This document shows positions 53,623-61,805 of a stretch of 64,000 nucleotides of DNA, piece after piece. Made by a program: the position numbers and the translations under genes. Where the stretch lies: contig NZ_JACVPP010000001.1 in assembly GCF_018881815.1 (NCBI RefSeq), positions 1,047,097 to 1,111,096 of the forward strand, given 5' to 3'. Source of the stretch: Polynucleobacter sp. MWH-HuK1. Its GTDB lineage: Bacteria; Pseudomonadota; Gammaproteobacteria; Burkholderiales; Burkholderiaceae. Within the stretch, counting starts at the first letter, position 1; each line of letters starts with the position of its first letter. The notes below the pieces were generated by a model. The model was not told the origin of the DNA, searched no databases, and worked only from the letters and a program-made list of their open reading frames with translations.

Positions 53623-56600
53623 TTATAGATGCGCCCCCAAAATTCTGGCGATATGTACAGCTTCTCTTTGAGTGCCATCAGCAATTTGATGACGACAACT
53701 GGTACCGTCAGCCACCACCCAGCTATCTGGTGACTTCCGAATACTAGGCAACAGACTAGCTTCTGCCATTAGTTTGGACACTTCAATATGTTCGGCTTCG
53801 TAACCAAAGCTTCCCGCCATACCGCAACAAGAAGATTCAATGAGCTTGGGTTCTGCATTCGGAATGAGTTTGAGTAATTCCATTGCAGGAGTAACGGCAG
53901 CAAAAGATTTCTGGTGGCAGTGACCATGAAAGAGTACTGGTTTATCGGCTGCTTTCAGTTGGATCTTGAGTTTTCCAGCTTTAGCTTCGCTTGCTAAGAA
54001 TTCTTCCAACAGTTGCGCTTGTTTAGAAACCCGCACAGCACGCTCACCAAAGCCCATTACGAGCGCTTCATCTTTCAAGGTAAACAAGCAAGAAGGCTCC
54101 AAGCCAATGATCGGAATGTGCTTATCCGCATAAGGTGCAAGATGGTCAACTAACTCACCAAGATTCTCTTTAGCTTTATCAACCATACCTGCGGCTAAAT
54201 AGGTTCTGCCACAGCAAAACTCTTTGGAACAACTATTTGTTTTATCGATTTGGCTTTGATTCTGTTTTTGCTGACTCTTGTGGGGAATATGTACGCGATA
54301 GCCGGCAGCCTTGAGAACCTTTAATGCTGCCTGAAGGTTCTCATCTTCAAAGTAGGCGTTAAAAGTATCCGCAAGAAGTACTACACCCTTACCATCACCA
54401 TTGTTTGCTAATTGTTCTGGAGTGTATTGATAAGAGCCTTTTGCTTTCTGATTCCAGAAAGTTTTACCCTTCCAAACCGGCAAACTTCTTTGCGCAGAGA
54501 TGCCCATGACCCACTCTTGAATCTTAGCAATCACTGTAATGTGATTGCGTAGATTGAGAAGACTTGGCAAAAATGGGGTATTGCTAATCGTACCAGCGTA
54601 TTTAGGAAGATAGGCAATCGCTAGATCTCTGAGCGAGTGGCCTACACGCTTTTTGTAAGCGGATAAGAACTCAATTTTCATCTTCGCCATATCAACGCCG
54701 GTAGGGCATTCACGGCGGCAAGCCTTGCAGCTCACGCAAAGCTCCATCACTTCCTTAATGGCATCGCTACCTAGGGGCGAAGATTCATCTTTGATATCGA
54801 GTTGATTTGAAAGTGCAAGGCGCAGGGTATTCGCTCTACCGCGAGTGAGATGCTTTTCATCACGGGTGACGCGATAGCTTGGGCACATGACTTCCGCGTC
54901 AAACTTACGGCAGTGACCATTGTTATTGCACATCTCCACTGCTTTGGCTAAGCCCAGTGCTGGGTCTCCACCAGTGCCAGGCGCCGTAGTTTCTTCTGTG
55001 ACAGGATCGTTCTGTACGTTCCAGGCAGACCAATCGAGTGCGGGTTGCAGTGGAATGACTTTATAGCTCGGTGGAAATCTAAAGTTGATGGAGTCATCCA
55101 TCTTGGGTGGATTAACAATCTTGCCTGGATTAAATAAGCCCTTTGGATCGAATGCATGTTTAATTTCTGCAAGGGCTTCGGTGATCTTTTGGCCAAACTG
55201 CCAAGAGATCCATTCGCCACGACAGAGGCCATCACCATGTTCACCGCTATAGGCGCCTTTATATTTGCGTACCAAGGCAGAGGCTTCTTCGGCAACCGCG
55301 CGCATCTTTTGGGCGCCATCTCTACGCATATCCAAAATAGGGCGCACATGCAACGTGCCTACGGATGCATGCGCATACCAAGTGCCACGTGAGCCATATT
55401 TAGCAAATACATCAGTCAATGCCTGAGTGTAATCAGCCAAACTCTCCAGAGGCACAGCACAATCTTCAATAAAGCTCACCGGCTTACCATCACCCTTAAG
55501 GCTCATCATGATGTTCAGTCCTGCTTTACGCACTTCCCACAGATTCTTTTGTAGGCTGGCATCAGGCATTGCTACTACCGAGCCTGGCAATCCCAAATCG
55601 CTCATCAGTTCTTGTAAAGCTTTGAGTTTTTCTAGTAGTGGCGCATGCGCTTCGCCAGAAAACTCCACCAATAGAATTGCTTCAGGTGTTTGGGCTGTGT
55701 GATCTATCAGAGCAGTTTCAATCGTTTTCTTAAAGCTGGGATTGCTGCGTGCCAAATCAATCATGGTGCGATCCACCAGTTCTACTGCAGTAGGACCAAG
55801 CTTCACAATATGCTGGGCGCTATCCATGGCTTTATAGAAGCTTGCAAAGTTCACAATGCCGAGCACTTTATGTTGCGGTAACGGTGCTAGCTTCAGTTTG
55901 AGTGATTTGAAATAAGCGAGAGTACCTTCGCTGCCCACCAACAAATGGGCTAAATTAACGCTGCCATCTTGGGTGTAAGGCAATTCGCTTTGGGGATTGA
56001 AGATATCGAGGTTATAGCCCGCAACCCGTCTTAATACTTTTGGAAAGTGAGCCTCAATTTCAGGTGTGAGGGTGTGGGCTAAACCTTTTACAAAATCACC
56101 TAGTTGTTTTGCGGCACCAGAGCTATTGGCATAGTTCCCAAACTGCGCTACTTGGCCATCCGCTAACCAGGCATCAATACCTAAAACGTTATGCACCATA
56201 TTGCCGTAAGCAATTGAGCGACTGCCGCAAGAGTTATTGCCTGCCATACCACCAATGGTTGCTTGGCCAGCGGTGGAAACATCCACTGGATACCAGAGGC
56301 CATGTTGTTTGAGTGAACCGTTGAGATGATCCAGTACGATACCTGGTTCAACTTCAACATATCCTTTATCAAGATTGAGATCTAAAACGTTTCTGAAATA
56401 TTTGGTGTTATCAATTACTAGTGCTGCACCAGTAGTTTGGCCGCATTGGCTGGTGCCGCCACCACGAGGTAGTACAGGCACACCTAGTTCACCTGCAATC
56501 TGAATGGCGCTCGCAATATCTTGTGCAGTCTTTGGCACAAAGACAGCCACTGGCATTGCTTGATAGATGGAGGCATCCGTTGCGTAACGTCCGCGACTCG

Positions 56601-56718
56601 CACTATCGGTCATTACTTCACCGGAAGTCTCCTGGCGCAAGCGCTTGGCGAGTTCGGCTTGATCTACCATGAGTTCTTTAAGGTCAAGAAGGTCAAGAAG
56701 GTCAAGAGGCTTGTTCAT
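53623..56718 (-). CDS. FAD- and Fe-S-binding 2-hydroxyacid dehydrogenase (glycolate/D-lactate/D-2-hydroxyglutarate type)
   Basis: This 1031-residue protein fuses a GlcD-like FAD part with a GlcF-like Fe-S part. FAD-binding: VLPRGGGTSQCGQTTGAALV, GGMAGNNSCGSRSIAYGN; linker with YSGEHGDGLCRGEW; ferredoxin clusters near CNNNGHCRKFDAEVMCPSYR and CVSCKACRRECPTGVD; CCG domains near the end (FHGHCHQKSF, ESSCCGMAGSFG). The N-terminus has three in-frame 9-bp repeats (LDLLDLLDL); ATG at 56670 is an alternative start. It overlaps the GntR gene by 4 bp. With the aminotransferase and GlcG-like gene it suggests glycolate or related oxidation. Confidence 0.88.
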   Translation of the reverse strand: MNKPLDLLDLLDLKELMVDQAELAKRLRQETSGEVMTDSASRGRYATDASIYQAMPVAVFVPKTAQDIASAIQIAGELGVPVLPRGGGTSQCGQTTGAALVIDNTKYFRNVLDLNLDKGYVEVEPGIVLDHLNGSLKQHGLWYPVDVSTAGQATIGGMAGNNSCGSRSIAYGNMVHNVLGIDAWLADGQVAQFGNYANSSGAAKQLGDFVKGLAHTLTPEIEAHFPKVLRRVAGYNLDIFNPQSELPYTQDGSVNLAHLLVGSEGTLAYFKSLKLKLAPLPQHKVLGIVNFASFYKAMDSAQHIVKLGPTAVELVDRTMIDLARSNPSFKKTIETALIDHTAQTPEAILLVEFSGEAHAPLLEKLKALQELMSDLGLPGSVVAMPDASLQKNLWEVRKAGLNIMMSLKGDGKPVSFIEDCAVPLESLADYTQALTDVFAKYGSRGTWYAHASVGTLHVRPILDMRRDGAQKMRAVAEEASALVRKYKGAYSGEHGDGLCRGEWISWQFGQKITEALAEIKHAFDPKGLFNPGKIVNPPKMDDSINFRFPPSYKVIPLQPALDWSAWNVQNDPVTEETTAPGTGGDPALGLAKAVEMCNNNGHCRKFDAEVMCPSYRVTRDEKHLTRGRANTLRLALSNQLDIKDESSPLGSDAIKEVMELCVSCKACRRECPTGVDMAKMKIEFLSAYKKRVGHSLRDLAIAYLPKYAGTISNTPFLPSLLNLRNHITVIAKIQEWVMGISAQRSLPVWKGKTFWNQKAKGSYQYTPEQLANNGDGKGVVLLADTFNAYFEDENLQAALKVLKAAGYRVHIPHKSQQKQNQSQIDKTNSCSKEFCCGRTYLAAGMVDKAKENLGELVDHLAPYADKHIPIIGLEPSCLFTLKDEALVMGFGERAVRVSKQAQLLEEFLASEAKAGKLKIQLKAADKPVLFHGHCHQKSFAAVTPAMELLKLIPNAEPKLIESSCCGMAGSFGYEAEHIEVSKLMAEASLLPSIRKSPDSWVVADGTSCRHQIADGTQREAVHIARILGAHL
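56681..56707 (-). repeat. Three in-frame 9-bp tandem repeats in the dehydrogenase 5' end
   Basis: AGGTCAAGA three times in a row (+ strand), coding for repeated LDL on the minus strand. Slippage would add or remove three residues without a frameshift. Confidence 0.85.
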
Positions 56719-57410
56719 AACTTGCTTGTCTCCACATCTTTGATTGCTGCTTCCGATTTCAGTAACTGCACTACAACATCACGTTTATTTTGTACGTGCT
56801 GGATCATAATCTTGCGCATGCGGGCAGCATCTCTAGCTTTAAGGGCAGCGAGCATCTCTTGGTGTTCTTCAACCGCCTTTTCCCATTTCACGCCATCTTG
56901 ATTAGAGCGAAAGCGCAGGGCTTCAATGCGAGCGTTGACTTGTGTGAAAAGTCTTGAGAGCACTGGATTATTTGCCGCTTGATTAATGAGGTGATGAATG
57001 TGTAGATTGAGTTTGTAATAACTTGATAAATCTCGACGTGCATAAGACGCCATCATTTCGTATTGGAGTGCTTCTAATTCAGAGAGGGCGGTGTTGCTAA
57101 TATTATTGGCAGCGAGTTCACCAGAAAATCCCTCAAGATCGGCAATCACGTCAAAAGTATGAATAACATCCTCGAGGCTAAGCTGGACTGCGATCGCGCC
57201 ACGATTCGTAATGAGTTCAACTAAACCATCTGCAGCTAAGCGCCGAATCGCTTCACGAATGGGGGTTCGGGAAACATTAAGACTCTCGGCCAGTTCCCGC
57301 TCGTTAAGTTTGCTGCCGGGCGCGATTTTCCCCTCCACCAAGAGCGATCTGAGTTTTTGAAAGGTGGCCTCATGCAAATTCTGAGAATTGGGCTGTTCTA
57401 TGGCTGCCAT
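56715..57410 (-). CDS. GntR-family regulator, FCD (FadR) subgroup
   Basis: The 231-residue protein has a GntR winged helix at 12-75 (FQKLRSLLVEGKIAPGSKLN, ELAESLNVSRTPIREAIRRL) and an FCD helical effector domain to about 215 with His/Asp metal ligands (HIHHLINQAAN). Members sense carboxylates such as glycolate or lactate. It precedes the dehydrogenase with a 4-bp overlap and is divergent from the aminotransferase, with two matching dyads in between (57434, 57527). Confidence 0.9.
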   Translation of the reverse strand: MAAIEQPNSQNLHEATFQKLRSLLVEGKIAPGSKLNERELAESLNVSRTPIREAIRRLAADGLVELITNRGAIAVQLSLEDVIHTFDVIADLEGFSGELAANNISNTALSELEALQYEMMASYARRDLSSYYKLNLHIHHLINQAANNPVLSRLFTQVNARIEALRFRSNQDGVKWEKAVEEHQEMLAALKARDAARMRKIMIQHVQNKRDVVVQLLKSEAAIKDVETSKL

Positions 57411-57433
57411 GCTGTAATCCCCTAAACCCTAAA

Positions 57434-57445
57434 TTTGTATACAAA
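57434..57445. promoter_or_regulatory. GntR operator dyad
   Basis: TTTGTATACAAA is a perfect 12-bp palindrome, 24 bp upstream of the GntR start. It fits the FCD/VanR type TTGTATNCAA. Confidence 0.65.
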
Positions 57446-57526
57446 AATAACAATAAGCCATCATAAAGCATAAATATAGGCTTTAAATGTCAATTTATAC
57501 GGTTTATTAAAGAATTATTTTAATAA

Positions 57527-57538
57527 TTTGTATGCAAA
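57527..57538. promoter_or_regulatory. Second GntR operator dyad
   Basis: TTTGTATGCAAA, one change from the dyad at 57434 and about 90 bp upstream of the aminotransferase start, so the regulator can control both directions. A weaker relative (TTGTCATACA) follows near 57557. Confidence 0.62.
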
Positions 57539-57615
57539 ATGGAAAATTTGCAAAAATTGTCATACACTAGTGCCAGAAATAAAACCCATAAACACACCCA
57601 TAAGTGAGACAAAGC

Positions 57616-58800
57616 ATGTTGAAACTTGATAACCACGCATCAGGACGCCACTTTTTACATATTCCTGGCCCTAGTCCCGTTCCTCCACGCGTACTGCGTG
57701 CCATTAGCTATCAAACCATCGACCACCGTGGTCCTGAGTTTGGCGCCTTCGGTCTGAAGGTTTTAGAAAACATCAAAAAGATTTTCAAGACTGAACAGCC
57801 TGTGATTATTTATTCTGCCTCAGGAACGGGTTCTTGGGAAGGTGCTTTGTTTAACGTACTGAGTCCTGGTGACAAAGTATTATTTTACGAAACTGGTCAG
57901 TTTGCTAACCTATGGCGCGCGCTTGCTAAGCGCCTTGGTTTGGATGTGGAAGTGGTTGGTAAAGCGGGACAAGATACTTGGCGTTGGGGTGTAGATGCAT
58001 CAGTAATCGAAGAGCGTTTACGTAAAGACACTGGCCATGAAATCAAAGCAGTTTGTGTAGTGCATAACGAAACTTCTACTGGTGTGACATCAAACATTGC
58101 CGCAGTTCGTAAAGCGATTGACTCACTAAAGCACCCAGCCTTATTGCTCGTTGATAGCGTATCTGGCTTGGGCTCAGCAGATTATGAGCATGACAAATGG
58201 GGTGCTGACGTTACCGTTTCTGGTTCACAAAAAGGCTTGATGTTGCCACCTGGTATTGGCTTTAATGCGTTGTCACCACGTGCCATTGAGGCTAGTAAAA
58301 ACAACAAAATGCCTAAAGCATATTGGGCTTGGGATGAAATTCTCGAATCCAATAAAACCGGTTACTGGCCGACAACTCCAAGCACCAATTTGATGTATGG
58401 CTTGCATGAAGCGATGGACATGATGATGGCCGAAGGCTTGGATACGATCTTTGCGCGTCACCAACGTTTAGCTGCTGCTTGTCGTGAAGCAGTAAAAGCT
58501 TGGGGCTTAGAAATTCAGTGTCAAGACAAGGATTGCTATTCACCAGTACTCACTTGTATTGCAACACCTGAAGGTATGGATGCGGATGTATTGCGTAAGC
58601 ATGCTTTGGAGAAATTCAATCTCTCATTGGGTACCGGTTTGGGCAAAATCAAAGGCAAGGCATTCCGTATCGGCCATTTAGGCGATTGCAATGAATTGAG
58701 TTTGATGGCTGCTTTATGTGGTGTTGAGATGAGTTTGGGCTCTATGGGCTTTAAACCCAAGGCCAGCGGTGTCGTTGCTGCCCAAGAATTTCTCAAATAA
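57616..58800 (+). CDS. Class V aminotransferase, serine-glyoxylate type
   Basis: The protein has 394 residues from ATG 57616. FLHIPGPSPVPPRVLRAIS is the family opening, YSASGTGSWEGALFNVLSPG the cofactor-phosphate loop, LLLVDSVSGLGSADYEHDKW the Asp, and VSGSQKGLMLPPG the PLP lysine. It would move an amino group from serine (or alanine) to glyoxylate, giving glycine. It fits glycolate use: the divergent dehydrogenase makes glyoxylate and this enzyme consumes it. Operators for the GntR protein lie upstream. Confidence 0.9.
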   Translation: MLKLDNHASGRHFLHIPGPSPVPPRVLRAISYQTIDHRGPEFGAFGLKVLENIKKIFKTEQPVIIYSASGTGSWEGALFNVLSPGDKVLFYETGQFANLWRALAKRLGLDVEVVGKAGQDTWRWGVDASVIEERLRKDTGHEIKAVCVVHNETSTGVTSNIAAVRKAIDSLKHPALLLVDSVSGLGSADYEHDKWGADVTVSGSQKGLMLPPGIGFNALSPRAIEASKNNKMPKAYWAWDEILESNKTGYWPTTPSTNLMYGLHEAMDMMMAEGLDTIFARHQRLAAACREAVKAWGLEIQCQDKDCYSPVLTCIATPEGMDADVLRKHALEKFNLSLGTGLGKIKGKAFRIGHLGDCNELSLMAALCGVEMSLGSMGFKPKASGVVAAQEFLK

Positions 58801-58956
58801 CCACAAATAATCAATTAGTTGGGCGCAGTTTCAGTGCATATAGGGTGTGGTAAGGCTCCTAGACTGGGGTCAGGCTACACCCCTTATAATTCAGGTGCTC
58901 TGTATAGATAGCACTTTCATCATATAAAACATATTCGAGACAAAGAAAGATTAACT

Positions 58957-59364
58957 ATGTTGGCTACTAAACCATATTTAACCCAAGCTGATGTCCAAAA
59001 GATTTTGGATGCAGCAAATAAACACGCTGCCGCAAACAACTGGGCGGTAACTATTGCCGTTTGTGATGATGGCGGTCATATGTTGGGTTTAATTCGTCGC
59101 GATGGTTGCGCTCCTGTGTCAGCTTACATTGCTCAAGAAAAAGCACGTACTGCTGCTATGGGTAAACGTGAGAGCCGTGTCTACGAAGAAATTATTAATA
59201 ACGGCCGCACCTCTTTCTTATCTGCTCCGCATATTTCGGGCATGTTGGAGGGTGGCGTCAATATCGAGGTAAATGGGTTTACCATCGGCGCAGTCGGCGT
59301 TTCCGGCGTTAAATCGACAGAGGATGCTGAAACCGCTAAGGCCGGCATTGCTGCCATCCTGTAA
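58957..59364 (+). CDS. GlcG/HbpS-family protein
   Basis: The 135-residue protein has the full family pattern: LTQADVQKILDAANKHAAAN, VTIAVCDDGGHMLGLIRRDG, IAQEKARTAAMGKRES and VGVSGVKSTEDAETAKAGIA. GlcG is encoded in glycolate operons, and relatives bind heme or corrinoids; its exact role is unsettled. It follows the aminotransferase by 156 bp, which supports a glycolate locus. Confidence 0.87.
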   Translation: MLATKPYLTQADVQKILDAANKHAAANNWAVTIAVCDDGGHMLGLIRRDGCAPVSAYIAQEKARTAAMGKRESRVYEEIINNGRTSFLSAPHISGMLEGGVNIEVNGFTIGAVGVSGVKSTEDAETAKAGIAAIL

Positions 59365-59370
59365 GTTACC

Positions 59371-60795
59371 TTGACAAATACTGCTACTGAAATAAATTCT
59401 TCTACACGGGTTAGCGAAGCTGCTACCCCTACAGCAACAATCACTTTTGCTGACTTTGGTTTAGATCCGAAAATTCAAAAAGCGGTTCTGGAGCAGGGCT
59501 ACAACACTCCGACTCCGATTCAAGCGCAATCAATTCCACATGTCTTAGCGGGAAGCGACCTCATGGGCGCTGCGCAAACTGGAACTGGTAAGACGGCTGC
59601 TTTTGTATTGCCGATCATTCAAAAGATTTTGCGTCACGCTAGCAATAGCGCATCACCAGCGCGTCATCCAATTCGTGCATTGGTTCTCACGCCAACTCGC
59701 GAGCTGGCTGTGCAAGTGGCAGAAAACGCTACGAGCTATTCAAAGCATACTGATTTGCGCGCTGCCGTAGTCTACGGCGGTGTAGATATGAAAGAGCAAG
59801 TAGGTATTTTGCGTAATGGCGTAGAGATACTGATTGCCACTCCTGGACGCTTACTTGATCACATTGGCTCAAAAGTGGCCAATCTCTCCCAAGTGGAAAT
59901 CTTGGTGTTGGACGAAGCCGACCGCATGCTTGATATGGGTTTCTTGCCAGACTTACAGCGCATTATTGATTTGATTCCAGCGCAAAGACAGACTTTATTG
60001 TTCTCAGCGACTTTCTCACCAGAAATCAAAAAGCTGGCACAAAGCTATTTACGTACTCCAGTGACTGTTGAGGTGGCTCGTCAAAATGCTGCCGCTGATA
60101 CAGTTAAACAGGTGGTGCACATGGTTTCCTCTGCAGATAAGCAACGTGCGATTGTGAAGGTGCTTGAAGCACGCACGCGTGCAGGCTTATCACGTCAATG
60201 CATTATCTTTACCAATAGTCGTTTGGGCTGTGCAAAGTTATCTCGCGCTCTTGAGCGCGATGGTATTAAAGCAGGCGCGATTCACGGTGATAAGAGTCAA
60301 GGTGAGCGTACTTTAACTTTGGATGCCTTTAAGTCTGGCGCTATTGAAGTTTTAGTGGCAACTGATGTAGCAGCTCGTGGTTTAGATATTCCGGATATGC
60401 CTTGCGTGATTAATCACGAACTACCCTACAACGCAGAAGACTTTATTCATCGTATTGGTCGTACTGGTCGCGCTGGTAGCAAAGGTGATGCGATTGCCTT
60501 AGTTGATGCCAGTGAGAAGCGCTTACTCGACGATATTGAAAAGTTGATGAAGCGTAAATTGGATGTGAAGCCCTTGCCTGAAGGATTGCCTTCACAAGCT
60601 CGCCCATCATCCGGTAGCTATGGCAGTGGACCGGCTAAAGTGTCCGATCCTTTCTTCTACAAGCCTTACGAGCCCAGCATTCCTGCTGCATCCCCTAAAA
60701 CTCCTACAGATGCAAAGCCAGAAGAGAAAAAAGTGGGCATTACTCCCGCTAAGCCTGCTGTTGGCGCTTTGCTTGGTGGCTTTAAAAAGAAATAA
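59371..60795 (+). CDS. rhlE: DEAD-box RNA helicase RhlE
   Basis: The 474-residue protein starts at a TTG, 6 bp after the GlcG-like stop, without a strong ribosome-binding site; no ATG lies before the Q motif. Motifs: Q (GYNTPTPIQAQSIPHVLAGS), I (AQTGTGKT), II (VLDEADRMLDMGF), III (LFSATF), IV-VI (ATDVAARGLDIPDM, HRIGRTGRAG). A basic, low-complexity tail follows 390. It remodels rRNA/ribosomes and mRNA. A purine-rich spacer follows. Confidence 0.93.
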   Translation: MTNTATEINSSTRVSEAATPTATITFADFGLDPKIQKAVLEQGYNTPTPIQAQSIPHVLAGSDLMGAAQTGTGKTAAFVLPIIQKILRHASNSASPARHPIRALVLTPTRELAVQVAENATSYSKHTDLRAAVVYGGVDMKEQVGILRNGVEILIATPGRLLDHIGSKVANLSQVEILVLDEADRMLDMGFLPDLQRIIDLIPAQRQTLLFSATFSPEIKKLAQSYLRTPVTVEVARQNAAADTVKQVVHMVSSADKQRAIVKVLEARTRAGLSRQCIIFTNSRLGCAKLSRALERDGIKAGAIHGDKSQGERTLTLDAFKSGAIEVLVATDVAARGLDIPDMPCVINHELPYNAEDFIHRIGRTGRAGSKGDAIALVDASEKRLLDDIEKLMKRKLDVKPLPEGLPSQARPSSGSYGSGPAKVSDPFFYKPYEPSIPAASPKTPTDAKPEEKKVGITPAKPAVGALLGGFKKK

Positions 60796-60842
60796 AGCAA
60801 GAAAAAAGTAAGAAAGAAAATTAGGAAATTAAGAAGGAAAGA
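60796..60842 (+). other. Purine-rich spacer after rhlE
   Basis: 47 bp of AAG/AAA/GAA words between convergent rhlE and gluQ, like the spacer at 13929-14007. No terminator hairpin is visible. Confidence 0.45.
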
Positions 60843-61802
60843 CTATGTTCTTTCGTTTTTCCATGCAAGAGTGGCTGCTAATAGCCACTCTGCAATAGTG
60901 ACATTCTCGCCATCAGGCAAGTTCTTCAATCCCAAATGCTTTGCTGCTTTACGCAGCTCCATTAGCGAATGTTTGTCATCTTGTGTATTGATTTGCGTTG
61001 CTAAAGTTTGTTTGCTGAGTTTTTCACCATGCTCATCAAGCACTAAAGGTAGATGTAAATACTCTGGCCTCTGATATCCCAATACTTTTTGCAGGTAAAT
61101 TTGTCTTGCGGTGTTGCTTAATAAATCTTTGCCACGCACGATATGGGTAATACCTTGCTCTGCATCATCCACTACTACAGCTAGCTGGTAGGTAAATACT
61201 CCATCGCTTCTATGCAATACAAAATCACCCACTTCAGTGTTGAGATCTTGGTTTTGGTACCCTAGTGCTAAATCCTCAAATTCAATATGGCTATTTGGGG
61301 GTAGAGCGATCCGCCAGGCTTTTCCCGAATCATTTAAAGCATGTGCGGTATTGCTTATTAATGAGGCAGGGCGGCAGGTGCCTGGATAGACCATTTCTTG
61401 ATTGCGGGGTGTCTCTACTCCGAGGCTGGCTAGGGCGTTGGCAATAGTCTGCCTTGAGCATGTGCAGGTATATAGGTATTTCAAGCTATTTAAGCGCTCT
61501 AAAGCCCTCTGGTAAGCCTCTTGGCGCTGGGATTGGTAAATGATCTCCTCGTCCCAAGAAAGCCCGCAGGCAAGCAATTGAGACTGTATTTGTTGGGTTG
61601 CTTCGGGGACGCAGCGGGGGGTGTCTAAATCCTCAATTCTGAGGAGCCATTTCCCTCCATTTTTACGGGCATCTAACCAGCTTCCGAGGCCGGCAACAAG
61701 GGATCCGGCGTGAAGTGGGCCGGTGGGGGATGGAGCAAATCGCCCGCGATAGCCGCCGGCTGGGGATGGAAGGTTTTTGGGTGTCGACACAGCTAAAATC
61801 AT
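60843..61802 (-). CDS. gluQ: Glutamyl-Q tRNA(Asp) synthetase
   Basis: The 319-residue protein is a truncated GluRS catalytic core with no anticodon domain. YRGRFAPSPTGPLHAGSLVA is the HIGH-type motif, zinc ligands are CTCSRQ and later TCR, and KLSKQTLA is the KMSKS-type loop. It attaches glutamate to the queuosine base of tRNA-Asp. Its ATG lies 3 bp from the divergent dnaE ATG. queG occurs 8 kb away, so the cell makes queuosine. Confidence 0.92.
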   Translation of the reverse strand: MILAVSTPKNLPSPAGGYRGRFAPSPTGPLHAGSLVAGLGSWLDARKNGGKWLLRIEDLDTPRCVPEATQQIQSQLLACGLSWDEEIIYQSQRQEAYQRALERLNSLKYLYTCTCSRQTIANALASLGVETPRNQEMVYPGTCRPASLISNTAHALNDSGKAWRIALPPNSHIEFEDLALGYQNQDLNTEVGDFVLHRSDGVFTYQLAVVVDDAEQGITHIVRGKDLLSNTARQIYLQKVLGYQRPEYLHLPLVLDEHGEKLSKQTLATQINTQDDKHSLMELRKAAKHLGLKNLPDGENVTIAEWLLAATLAWKNERT

Positions 61803-61805
61803 CTC

